Assembly (NCBI GenBank): GCA_934122035.1
Contig: CAKOVP010000045.1
Coordinates: 1 to 6,751, forward strand
Origin: an uncultured Clostridia bacterium
Lineage (GTDB): Bacteria > Bacillota > Clostridia > TANB77 > CAG-508
Direction: 5' to 3'
Length of the DNA: 6,751 bases
Shown here: positions 1 to 6,313 of the stretch, one piece after another
How the letters are laid out: each line of letters starts with the position of its first letter
How positions within the stretch are numbered: position 1 is the stretch's first letter
Made by a program: the position numbers and the translations under genes
The notes under the pieces: model-generated
The model's database searches: none
What the model was told of the DNA's origin: nothing
What the model saw: only the letters and a program-made list of their open reading frames with translations

Positions 1-1503
1 GAAGCTATTAAATTAATGAAAGATGCAGGAGAAGATTACAAGGTAGAACTAATAGAAGATTTACCAGAAGACGAAGTTTTATCATTTTACAAACAAGGTG
101 AATTCACAGATTTATGTGCAGGACCTCACTTAATGAGTACTGGAAAAGTAAAATGTGTTAAATTATTATCAACTTCAGGAGCTTACTGGAGAGGTGACGA
201 GAAGAATAAAATGCTTCAAAGAATTTATGCTATATCATTCCCAAAGGCAAGCTTGCTTGAAGAACATTTAGCAAAATTAGAAGAAGCAAAACAAAGAGAT
301 CACAGAAAATTAGGAAAAGACTTAGAACTATTTATGACACATAAATTAGTAGGTTCAGGACTTCCAATGTATTTACCAAATGGTGCAACAGTAAGAAGAT
401 TACTAGAAAGATACATTCAAGACAAAGAAATAAGAATGGGTTACAAACACGTATACACACCATCACTTGCAAATGTTGAATTATACAAAACATCAGGACA
501 CTGGGATCACTACAAAGAAGATATGTTCCCAGTAATGAAAATGGACAACGAAGAATTAGTATTAAGACCAATGAACTGCCCACATCATATGTTAATATTC
601 AAGAGCAAAATGCGTTCATACAAAGACTTACCAATAAGAATTGGTGAATTAGCACACGACTTTAGATATGAAGACAGCGGAACAGTTTGCGGTATTGAAA
701 GAGTACGTGAAATGTGCCAAAATGATGCACACTTATTCGTAAGACCAGATCAAATAAAAGATGAAGTTGGAAAAGTTGTAAAATTAATACTAGATGTATA
801 CAAAGACTTTGGATTTAAAGACTACAAATTTAGATTATCGTTAAGAGACAAAAACGACAAACACAAATACTTTGATGATGACGAAATGTGGGACAAGGCA
901 GAAAGTCAACTTCGTGAAATACTAACAGAACTAGGATTAGACTTCTACGAGGCAGAAGGAGAAGCAGCATTCTATGGACCAAAGCTAGACGTACAATTAA
1001 AATCTGCAATAGGACATGATGTAACAGTTTCAACTTGCCAATTAGACTTCTTATTACCACAAAGATTCGAACTAGAATACATTGGCGAAGATGGAAAAGC
1101 TCATAGACCAGTTGTAATACACAGAGCAATACTTGGAACACTAGACAGATTTATGGCATTCTTAATAGAAGAAACAAAAGGAGCATTCCCAACATGGCTT
1201 GCACCAGTACAAGTAAAAGTACTTCCAATATCAGACAAACACTTAGAATATGCAAACAAAGTAAAAGAAGCATTACAAGATAAAGAAATAAGAGTAGAAG
1301 TAGACGATAGAGCAGAAAAAATCGGATACAAAATACGTGAAGCACAACTTCAAAAAGTTCCATACATGCTAGTTGTTGGAGATAAAGAACAAGAAGCAGG
1401 AGAAGTCGGAGTTCGTAACAGAAAAGACGGAGACGTTGGAGCAATGAAGCTAGAAGACTTCGTAGAAAAAATAGATGAAGAAATAAAAACATTTGCAAAA
1501 TAA
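1..1503 (+). CDS. thrS: Threonyl-tRNA synthetase, 5'-truncated by the window edge
   Basis: This enzyme charges tRNA-Thr with threonine in the cytoplasm. The frame is open from base 1, so the ATG at base 16 is internal. 500 residues are present against about 640 usual, so roughly 140 are missing (the TGS domain and the start of the editing domain). Numbering from base 1, the second-additional/editing domain shows Cys39 and His43 in DLCAGPH. The class II core has MNCPHH with Cys193, motif 2 FRYE with Arg222, NDAH with His244, and motif 3 with His374 and Arg383. Cys193, His244 and His374 match the zinc ligands Cys334, His385 and His511 of E. coli ThrRS in spacing. The anticodon-binding domain covers about 400-500, starting near PTWLAPVQV. 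Many C-ending codons (TAC, GAC, AAC, CAC) fit a highly expressed gene and contrast with the exporter downstream. An intrinsic terminator follows. Its promoter, and any T-box leader, lie outside the window. Confidence 0.98.
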   Translation, partial: EAIKLMKDAGEDYKVELIEDLPEDEVLSFYKQGEFTDLCAGPHLMSTGKVKCVKLLSTSGAYWRGDEKNKMLQRIYAISFPKASLLEEHLAKLEEAKQRDHRKLGKDLELFMTHKLVGSGLPMYLPNGATVRRLLERYIQDKEIRMGYKHVYTPSLANVELYKTSGHWDHYKEDMFPVMKMDNEELVLRPMNCPHHMLIFKSKMRSYKDLPIRIGELAHDFRYEDSGTVCGIERVREMCQNDAHLFVRPDQIKDEVGKVVKLILDVYKDFGFKDYKFRLSLRDKNDKHKYFDDDEMWDKAESQLREILTELGLDFYEAEGEAAFYGPKLDVQLKSAIGHDVTVSTCQLDFLLPQRFELEYIGEDGKAHRPVVIHRAILGTLDRFMAFLIEETKGAFPTWLAPVQVKVLPISDKHLEYANKVKEALQDKEIRVEVDDRAEKIGYKIREAQLQKVPYMLVVGDKEQEAGEVGVRNRKDGDVGAMKLEDFVEKIDEEIKTFAK

Positions 1504-1522
1504 AATATATAAATATATTTTC

Positions 1523-1557
1523 AAGCCACGATAACGAAATTTTCATCGTGGCTTTTA
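1523..1557 (+). terminator. Intrinsic terminator of thrS
   Basis: A perfect 10-bp stem, AAGCCACGAT (1523-1532) with ATCGTGGCTT (1545-1554), encloses a 12-base loop. The TT that ends the right arm runs on into two more T. It begins 20 bases after the thrS stop codon. The T tract is short, but T-rich and A-rich flanks on both sides could let it work weakly in either direction. Confidence 0.85.
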
Positions 1558-1620
1558 AAGAATTATTAAAAAGTTTAATTTTATTAAATAAAAATTTTAG
1601 TAGGATAATAAGGAAAACTG

Positions 1621-1629
1621 TGATATACT
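1621..1629 (+). promoter_or_regulatory. Extended -10 promoter for the short ORF
   Basis: TGATATACT carries the TG of an extended -10 element one base before TATACT (1624-1629). No good -35 hexamer lies 16-18 bases upstream, which is normal for extended -10 promoters. Transcription would start near 1636, giving a leader of about 30 bases before the ATG at 1666. It lies downstream of the thrS terminator, so it would make the short ORF an independent unit. Confidence 0.5.
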
Positions 1630-1665
1630 AGTGCTAAATAATATTATTATGATGTGGAGGTAAAT

Positions 1666-1860
1666 ATGGAAAGTGTAGACGTGTTTAATAAAAGAAGAGA
1701 AAAGTTAGAAAATATAAGAGAAAGAGGAAAACTGGATAAAAATGAATATAGTATTTCGGTTCATGTTTGGCTTCTTGATGTACCTACAATAAATCCTTCA
1801 TATAACTTATTGAAAAACTATTATGACCTATATATGAAAGGAAAAATATTTATGCAATAA
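1666..1860 (+). CDS. Short 64-residue protein resembling a truncated Nudix hydrolase N-terminus
   Basis: The ATG at 1666 is chosen because GGAGG (1656-1660) sits 5 bases before it. A GTG at 1654 in the same frame overlaps that ribosome site and is unlikely to be the start. The first ~37 residues (DVFNKRREKLENIRERGK, then EYSISVHVWLL) look to me like the N-terminal strand region of Nudix hydrolases of the IPP-isomerase-like group. Those usually read as D-V-Y-D..., R-G..., then E-Y-H-x-x-V-H-V-W-I-I. In that family this is followed closely by a G-K-F-L-I-Q-type strand. Here about 20 unrelated residues intervene before GKIFMQ, and the frame then stops. The catalytic Nudix box (GX5EX7REUXEEXGU) is absent here and in the next 100 bases. 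I infer a decayed or truncated gene, although the promoter and ribosome site look intact. The family assignment rests on memory of a pattern and is tentative. A lineage-specific small protein is the alternative. Confidence 0.5.
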   Translation: MESVDVFNKRREKLENIRERGKLDKNEYSISVHVWLLDVPTINPSYNLLKNYYDLYMKGKIFMQ

Positions 1861-1900
1861 CGTATAAGTGATTTACTTAGTTAATGGTTACATAAACAGG

Positions 1901-1929
1901 TTGCAATTTATTTATTTTTGTGATATTAT
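1901..1929 (+). promoter_or_regulatory. SigA-type promoter of the exporter gene
   Basis: TTGCAA (1901-1906) and TATTAT (1924-1929) are separated by exactly 17 bases, and a TG at 1921-1922 adds an extended -10. This is the best-looking promoter in the window. The start site would be near 1936, leaving a 25-base leader, too short for a metal riboswitch such as yybP-ykoY. Regulation, if any, would be by a protein binding around the promoter. Confidence 0.7.
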
Positions 1930-1960
1930 AAACAATAGATTTTATAAATAGGAGATTATA

Positions 1961-2821
1961 ATGTTAGAAGTAATAGAAGATACATTAGTAGATGCTATAA
2001 AATTAATACCATTTTTATTTTTGGCATATTTGCTAATGGAATTTTTGGAACATAAAACAAGTTCTAAGACAAAAGAAATTGTAAAAAAATCTGGAAAGTT
2101 AGGACCTTTGTGGGGAGGCGTATTAGGTATATTTCCACAATGTGGATTTTCAGCTGCTGCAGCAAATCTTTTTTCTGGAAGAATAATTACATTAGGAACA
2201 TTAATTGCTGTATTTTTAGCTACATCTGATGAAATGCTTCCTATATTAATTTCTAAAGCTGCTCCTGCAGAATTAATATTAAAAATTCTAGGACTAAAGC
2301 TGGTAATAGGAATTATTGTTGGATTTATAATTGATTTTATAAAAAATAAAATTTCAAAAAATAAGAAGGTAGAGGAAGAAGAATCAGAAGAAGTAATAGA
2401 ACATATGTGTGAGCACGAACACTGTGACTGTGAACATGGTGGAATAGTAAAATCTAGTGTAAAACACACATTAAATATATTGATATTTATAATAATAATA
2501 ACTTTTATACTAAATACATTAATATATTTTATTGGAGAAGAGAACATAGCAAATGCTATTGCAAAGGTACCTGTTGTAGGAATTTTAGTATCTGCAATAT
2601 TTGGATTTATACCTAATTGTGCAGGTTCAGTAATAATAACAGAACTTTATTTAAGTAATTTAATAAGCTTTGGTTCAATGATAGCAGGTTTATTAGTAGG
2701 TTCCGGAATAGGAATTTTGGTATTATTAAGAACAAACAAGCATCCAAAAGAAAATTTATCTATTATAGGAATATTATATTTAGTAGGAATAATTTCGGGA
2801 ATTATAATAGATTTTATATGA
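1961..2821 (+). CDS. Putative heavy-metal/manganese exporter, ArsP_2-like membrane protein
   Basis: This 286-residue inner-membrane protein has the look of the ArsP_2 family (putative 10-TM heavy-metal exporter, often labelled arsenic efflux protein or putative manganese transporter). AGGAG (1950-1954) lies 6 bases before the ATG. Hydrophobic segments fall near residues 11-28, 47-70, 74-92, 106-127, 171-192, 204-222, 232-256 and 266-286. The two halves look like an internal duplication: GVLGIFPQCGFSAA (Cys61) in the first is matched by AIFGFIPNCAGS (Cys220) in the second, each followed by a glycine-rich or small-residue helix. The central loop (about 128-170) is a Lys- then Glu-rich stretch ending in a His/Cys cluster (His148, Cys150, His152, His154, Cys155, Cys157, His159), a likely metal-binding site. 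It has its own promoter and ends at a convergent terminator shared with pflA. Family and membrane topology are fairly secure. The transported ion is not known from sequence: manganese, arsenic and other metals are all possible. Confidence 0.8.
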   Translation: MLEVIEDTLVDAIKLIPFLFLAYLLMEFLEHKTSSKTKEIVKKSGKLGPLWGGVLGIFPQCGFSAAAANLFSGRIITLGTLIAVFLATSDEMLPILISKAAPAELILKILGLKLVIGIIVGFIIDFIKNKISKNKKVEEEESEEVIEHMCEHEHCDCEHGGIVKSSVKHTLNILIFIIIITFILNTLIYFIGEENIANAIAKVPVVGILVSAIFGFIPNCAGSVIITELYLSNLISFGSMIAGLLVGSGIGILVLLRTNKHPKENLSIIGILYLVGIISGIIIDFI

Positions 2822-2829
2822 GAACAAAT

Positions 2830-2894
2830 CTTAAAATTTTCAATTTTAAGTATTTACTCTTGTCATTTATGATTATCTATAAAATTGAAATTTT
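2830..2894. repeat. AT-rich inverted repeats with two competing folds
   Basis: A 9-bp hairpin, CTTAAAATT (2830-2838) with AATTTTAAG (2842-2850) and a 3-base loop, starts 8 bases after the exporter stop. The segment 2833-2848 can instead pair with 2880-2894 over 15 bp with one bulged base and a 31-base loop. A run of six T follows at 2903-2908, but 8 bases separate it from the longer stem. It may help end the exporter transcript or shield its 3' end. A much better terminator lies just downstream. Confidence 0.5.
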
Positions 2895-2960
2895 GAAATA
2901 AATTTTTTGTGAAATATTTTATTTATTCTGGAAAGCCAGTATAACTTTCATAATAAATAA

Positions 2961-3010
2961 AAAATAGAGGAAGTTTAGATATGGTATTTTACCAATAACT
3001 TCCTCTTTTT
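2961..3010. terminator. Strong bidirectional terminator between exporter and pflA
   Basis: The outer stem AGAGGAAGTT (2966-2975) pairs perfectly with AACTTCCTCT (2997-3006). An inner stem TGGTA (2982-2986) pairs with TACCA (2990-2994) around a TTT loop. TTTT follows on the plus strand (3007-3010), and the A-rich left flank (2957-2964) gives a T run on the minus strand. The converging exporter and pflA transcripts can therefore both end here. Confidence 0.85.
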
Positions 3011-3024
3011 ATGTGATTATTTTT

Positions 3025-3075
3025 CGTCCCAAAGCGACGTCCCCCTTGGGTGAAAAGAGGTGTCCTCATTTTTTT
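3025..3075. other. GC-rich folded element of unknown nature, ending in a small terminator-like hairpin
   Basis: This compact segment is far richer in G and C than its surroundings. It contains a direct repeat of CGTCCC (3025-3030 and 3038-3043), a possible CGTC/GACG stem (3025-3028 with 3036-3039), and a CCCAA (3028-3032) to TTGGG (3046-3050) stem. It ends in GAGG-TGT-CCTC (3057-3067) flanked by AAAA and seven T (3069-3075). The last hairpin could terminate plus-strand transcripts. The overall style recalls the short GGGAC-rich dispersed palindromes found in some Firmicutes genomes, but that is an inference from memory and a single copy cannot prove it. Confidence 0.45.
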
Positions 3076-3101
3076 AAGGAGCAATATCTTTGAACGAAAT
3101 T

Positions 3102-3827
3102 TTAAATTCCTAAAATTCTTTTTGCTCTATCTACATCTTCTTGAGTTGCAGTGCGAACTCCGTCTAAAGGATATTCTAATCCTAACTGTTCCCATTTAAA
3201 TCTACCCATATCGTGGTAAGGTAGAATTTCTATTTTTTCAACATTATTTAGAGTAGATAAAAATTCTTTTAGTTTAATTAAATCTTCTTCTTTATCTGTA
3301 TAACCAGGAACCAGAACTTGTCTAATCCACATTGGTTTATTTATAGAATTTAAATAACGAGCGAATTCTAACTCTTTTACATTTGAAACAGAAGTTAAGT
3401 CTTTACAAATTTCGTCATTAATACATTTTATATCTAATAAGAATAAATCTGTTAAATCTATTAATTCCTTAATTCCAGGAGTTAAATAAAATACACCAGA
3501 AGTATCTATGGCTGTGTGAATTCCTTGCTTTTTTAATTCTTTAAACAAATTTATTAAAAATTGCATATGAATTAAAGGCTCGCCACCACTTATTGTAACT
3601 CCACCGCCAGAAGGAATTATATAGTTTTTGTATCTTTCAATTTTTTCTAGAAGTTCATTTACTGTATAAGGAGTTCCACCCTTGTGGCTCCAAGTATCTC
3701 TATTTTGACAGTACTTACATTGTAAGTTGCAACCTTGGGTAAAAATTACAAATCGTATTCCAGGGCCATCAACTGCACCAAATGTTTCTATGGAGTGAAC
3801 GGGGCAGGTTAGTTTTTCTAAATTCAT
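3102..3827 (-). CDS. pflA: Pyruvate formate-lyase-activating enzyme (radical SAM)
   Basis: This cytoplasmic radical-SAM enzyme cleaves S-adenosylmethionine and abstracts a hydrogen from a glycine of PflB, making the catalytic glycyl radical. The 241-residue length matches E. coli PflA (246). The [4Fe-4S] motif CNLQCKYC gives Cys33, Cys37 and Cys40. Upstream is DGPGIRFVIFTQG (20-32), and the SAM-binding GGEP motif is at 81-84 within GGGVTISGGEPL. The sequence QNRDTW after the cluster matches the PflA subgroup (HNRDTW in E. coli). AAGGAG (minus strand, 3842-3837) precedes the ATG by 9 bases. The gene follows pflB on the same strand after a 116-base gap that holds a terminator-like hairpin, so it is probably expressed by read-through or from a weak promoter of its own. 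The nearest -10-like sequence is TATAAT (minus strand, 3856-3851), without a convincing -35. Other glycyl-radical activases are less likely given the adjacent true pflB. Confidence 0.97.
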   Translation of the reverse strand: MNLEKLTCPVHSIETFGAVDGPGIRFVIFTQGCNLQCKYCQNRDTWSHKGGTPYTVNELLEKIERYKNYIIPSGGGVTISGGEPLIHMQFLINLFKELKKQGIHTAIDTSGVFYLTPGIKELIDLTDLFLLDIKCINDEICKDLTSVSNVKELEFARYLNSINKPMWIRQVLVPGYTDKEEDLIKLKEFLSTLNNVEKIEILPYHDMGRFKWEQLGLEYPLDGVRTATQEDVDRAKRILGI

Positions 3828-3862
3828 ATTTATAATCTCCTTGTTTTATAATTATATGTATG

Positions 3863-3903
3863 AAAAAATTAATAGGGTAAAGGGTATACCAAATTAATTT
3901 TTT
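3863..3903. repeat. 11-bp perfect inverted repeat in the pflB-pflA gap, enclosing a palindrome
   Basis: AAAAAATTAAT (3863-3873) is perfectly matched by ATTAATTTTTT (3893-3903). Between the arms lie two GGGTA copies (3875-3879 and 3882-3886) and the 8-bp palindrome GGTATACC (3883-3890). Read on the minus strand, the T-rich distal arm makes it a possible second, AT-only terminator behind the pflB hairpin. Alternatively it is an operator or an RNA-processing site controlling pflA. No known regulator motif is recognised. Confidence 0.5.
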
Positions 3904-3905
3904 AC

Positions 3906-3937
3906 AAAAGGGGCTCTGCTTTTTCAAGTAGTGCCCC
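3906..3937 (-). terminator. Terminator-like hairpin after pflB
   Basis: On the minus strand GGGGC (3937-3933) pairs with GCCCC (3914-3910). An inner helix of CT/AG and CTT/AAG closes a 4-base GAAA loop, interrupted by two mismatches. Only four T follow (3909-3906) before G and an A-rich run. It begins 6 bases beyond the pflB stop. It likely lowers, rather than abolishes, transcription into pflA, which would give the usual excess of PflB over its activase. Confidence 0.75.
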
Positions 3938-3943
3938 AAAAAA

Positions 3944-6175
3944 CTAAATTCTTTCATGAATAGTTCTATTTACAACATCTAATTGTTGTTCTCTTGTTAA
4001 TTTTACAAAGTTAACTGCATAACCAGAAACACGAATTGTAAGTTGTGGATATTTTTCTGGATGATCCATTGCATCTAACAATAATGCTCTATCAAATACG
4101 TTTACATTAATATGATGTCCTGTTTGCATAAAGTATCCATCTAACATACTTACTAAGTTATTTACTTTTGTTTCTGCATCTTTTCCTAATGTTCCAGGGG
4201 TAATAGAAAATGTGAAAGAAATTCCATCTTCAGAGTATTCATATGGCAATTTTGCAATTGTGTTCATAACAGCAAGTGCACCAGAAGCATCTCTTCCGTG
4301 AAGTGGGTTTGCACCAGGTCCGAATGGAGCTCCAGCTTTTCTTCCATCTGGAGTATTTCCAGTTGCTTTACCATAAACTACGTTAGATGTAATTGTTAAA
4401 ATAGATTGTGTAGGTTTTGCGTTTCTATAAATATGATGTCCTTCAAGTTTTTTCATAAAAGATTTTATAATATTTACAGCAATAGAATCTACACGGTCAT
4501 CATCATTTCCGTATTTAGGAAAATCTCCTTCAATTTCATAATCTGTTGCTAATCCTTCTTCATTTCTAATAACTTTAACTTTAGCATATTTTATTGCAGA
4601 AAGTGAATCTGCTACAACAGATAAACCAGCAATACCACAAGCCATTGTACGAATAATATTTCTATCGTGAAGTGCAAATTCTAAAGCTTCGTAAGAATAT
4701 TTATCGTGCATATAGTGAATAGCATTTAAAGCTTTTATATAAATTTTTGCAACATAATCTAACATTTGGTTGTATTTTGCCATAACTTCTGTATAATCTA
4801 AATATTCAGAAGTGATAGGGGCAAATATAGGAGTTACTTGTTTTCCAGTGTTTTCATCTCTACCACCATTTATAGCGTAAAGTAAAGCTTTTGCAAGGTT
4901 TGCTCTTGCACCAAAGAACTGCATTTGTTTACCAATCTTCATTGCAGAAACACAGCAAGCAATACCATAATCATCTCCTAAAGTTATTCTCATTAAATCA
5001 TCGTTTTCATATTGAATAGATGATGTGTTAATAGAAATTTTTGCACAGTAATCTTTAAATGCTTTTGGTAAGTTTTTAGACCATAGAACAGTTAAGTTTG
5101 GTTCTGGAGCTGCACCTAAATTTTCTAGAGTATGAAGAACTCTAAATGAGTTTTTAGTAACCATAGTTCTTCCATCAATGCCCATACCACCAATGCTTTC
5201 TGTTACCCAAACTGGGTCACCAGAGAATAACTCATTGTATTCTGGAGCTCTTAAGAAACGTACCATTCTAAGCTTCATAACAAATTGGTCCATAAGCTCT
5301 TGGACTTCTTCTTCTGTAATTAATCCTTCTTTTAAGTCTCTTTCAAAGTAAATATCTAAGAAAGTAGAAGTTCTACCTAATGACATAGCAGCACCATTTT
5401 GATCTTTTACAGCTCCTAAATAAGCAAAGTATAGCCATTGAACAGCCTCTTTAGAATTAGAAGCTGGAACAGAGATATCGAATCCATATCTTAAAGCCAT
5501 TTTCTTTAAATCTTCTAATGCATTAATTTGATCTGCAATTTCTTCTCTGTCACGAATAACATCATCTGTAAATTCGTCAACATTTAGAATATTAAGCTCG
5601 TCTTTCTTTTCATCAATTAAAACATCAACACCATATAATGGAACACGTCTGTAATCTCCAATAATACGTCCACGTCCATATCCATCTGGAAGACCTGTTA
5701 ATAAATGGTGACTTCTTGCAATACGAATATCTGGTGTATAAACTTCAAAAACACCATCATTATGAGTTTTTCTTAAATTATGATAAATATATTCAACTTC
5801 TTCATCAACTTTATAACCATAAGATTCACAAGAATTTTCAACAATTCTTATACCACCATTTGGCATAATAGCTCTTTTTAAAGGTTTATCTGTTTGAAAA
5901 CCCACAATTTCCTCTAAATCTTTATCTAAATATCCTGGTTCATATCTATTAATCCCAGAAGGAGTTTTAGTGTCTACATCTAAAACACCATTTTTCCTTT
6001 CTTCTTCATACAATTTTAAAACTTTATTCCAAAGTTTTTTTGTTTTTTCAGTTGCACCTGATAAGAAACTCTCATCTCCTGTGTAAGGAGTATAATTTCT
6101 TTGAATAAAATCTCTTACATCTATTTCCTTAGTCCATTCTCCTTTAGAAAAATTATTCCATTGTTTAAATTCCAT
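3944..6175 (-). CDS. pflB: Formate C-acetyltransferase (pyruvate formate-lyase)
   Basis: This cytoplasmic glycyl-radical enzyme converts pyruvate and CoA to acetyl-CoA and formate under anaerobic conditions. The 743 residues compare with 760 in E. coli. The catalytic pair Cys407-Cys408 lies in YGIACCVSAMKIGKQMQFFG, matching Cys418-Cys419 of E. coli. The radical glycine is Gly718 in RVSGYAVNF, 25 residues from the C-terminus, as in true PFLs. The Cys-Cys pair separates it from glycerol dehydratase and benzylsuccinate-synthase relatives, which carry a single catalytic Cys. The PFL domain covers roughly residues 1-610 and the glycine-radical domain the last ~120. AGGAGG (minus strand, 6186-6181) lies 5 bases before the ATG, a very strong ribosome site. 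A promoter is seen about 35-60 bases upstream. pflA follows on the same strand. No focA-type formate channel gene is adjacent in this window. The intact active-site residues argue for a functional enzyme. Confidence 0.98.
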   Translation of the reverse strand: MEFKQWNNFSKGEWTKEIDVRDFIQRNYTPYTGDESFLSGATEKTKKLWNKVLKLYEEERKNGVLDVDTKTPSGINRYEPGYLDKDLEEIVGFQTDKPLKRAIMPNGGIRIVENSCESYGYKVDEEVEYIYHNLRKTHNDGVFEVYTPDIRIARSHHLLTGLPDGYGRGRIIGDYRRVPLYGVDVLIDEKKDELNILNVDEFTDDVIRDREEIADQINALEDLKKMALRYGFDISVPASNSKEAVQWLYFAYLGAVKDQNGAAMSLGRTSTFLDIYFERDLKEGLITEEEVQELMDQFVMKLRMVRFLRAPEYNELFSGDPVWVTESIGGMGIDGRTMVTKNSFRVLHTLENLGAAPEPNLTVLWSKNLPKAFKDYCAKISINTSSIQYENDDLMRITLGDDYGIACCVSAMKIGKQMQFFGARANLAKALLYAINGGRDENTGKQVTPIFAPITSEYLDYTEVMAKYNQMLDYVAKIYIKALNAIHYMHDKYSYEALEFALHDRNIIRTMACGIAGLSVVADSLSAIKYAKVKVIRNEEGLATDYEIEGDFPKYGNDDDRVDSIAVNIIKSFMKKLEGHHIYRNAKPTQSILTITSNVVYGKATGNTPDGRKAGAPFGPGANPLHGRDASGALAVMNTIAKLPYEYSEDGISFTFSITPGTLGKDAETKVNNLVSMLDGYFMQTGHHINVNVFDRALLLDAMDHPEKYPQLTIRVSGYAVNFVKLTREQQLDVVNRTIHERI

Positions 6176-6208
6176 AAATACCTCCTAAAAAATTTATTTC
6201 TACATATT

Positions 6209-6237
6209 ATATTACCAAAATAGCAAAATATTATCAA
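6209..6237 (-). promoter_or_regulatory. Probable pflB promoter
   Basis: On the minus strand TTGATA (6237-6232) is followed after 17 bases by TAATAT (6214-6209). A better -10 match, TATAAT (6211-6206), overlaps it but leaves 20 bases of spacing. Transcription would start near 6202, giving a leader of under 30 bases. That leaves no room for a riboswitch such as the ZTP (pfl) motif. Confidence 0.55.
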
Positions 6238-6265
6238 TGAAAAAATTGTAAAAAATTTGTGAAAT

Positions 6266-6281
6266 AAAATACTAGCATTTT
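6266..6281. promoter_or_regulatory. Quasi-palindrome upstream of the divergent pflB and tRNA promoters
   Basis: AAAAT-A-CTAG-C-ATTTT is a 16-base palindrome with one mismatched pair. It lies about 30 bases upstream of the pflB -35 and about 30 bases before the tRNA gene. The position suits an operator for a dimeric regulator of fermentation. It does not match the Rex, Fnr or CcpA consensus well, so the function is unassigned. Confidence 0.25.
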
Positions 6282-6292
6282 CATAAATTATG

Positions 6293-6301
6293 TGATAAAC
6301 T
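6293..6301 (+). promoter_or_regulatory. Possible extended -10 of the tRNA-Thr promoter
   Basis: TGATAAACT has the TG-N-TAnAnT pattern of an extended -10 element, ending 12 bases before the mature tRNA 5' end. No good -35 lies at the right distance, so this is a weak call based mainly on position. Confidence 0.3.
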
Positions 6302-6313
6302 TTATTAGAAAAT

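Noticed and set aside
332..1546. Several Leu/Cys-rich open frames antisense to thrS
   Set aside because: They are the complement of Lys/Glu-rich synthetase codons and have the monotonous composition expected of shadow frames.
1942..2547. A 201-codon open frame antisense to the exporter gene
   Set aside because: It mirrors the AT-rich coding frame of a well-supported membrane protein, has no recognisable domain and lacks a convincing ribosome site.
3851..3881. A dedicated pflA promoter (TATAAT at 3856-3851, TTTACC at 3881-3876 on the minus strand)
   Set aside because: The spacing is 19 bases and the -35 is poor. It is too weak to list as a promoter, although it could contribute.
6256..6283. 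A Rex or CcpA operator (TTGTGAAAT, and TGAAAATGCTAGTA on the minus strand)
   Set aside because: Only one Rex half-site is present, with no TTCACAA partner at the right spacing. The cre-like match misses the central CG and other key positions.
6176..6313. A ZTP (pfl-motif) riboswitch or T-box leader before pflB
   Set aside because: The promoter leaves a leader of under 30 bases, and none of the conserved blocks of these RNAs are seen on either strand.
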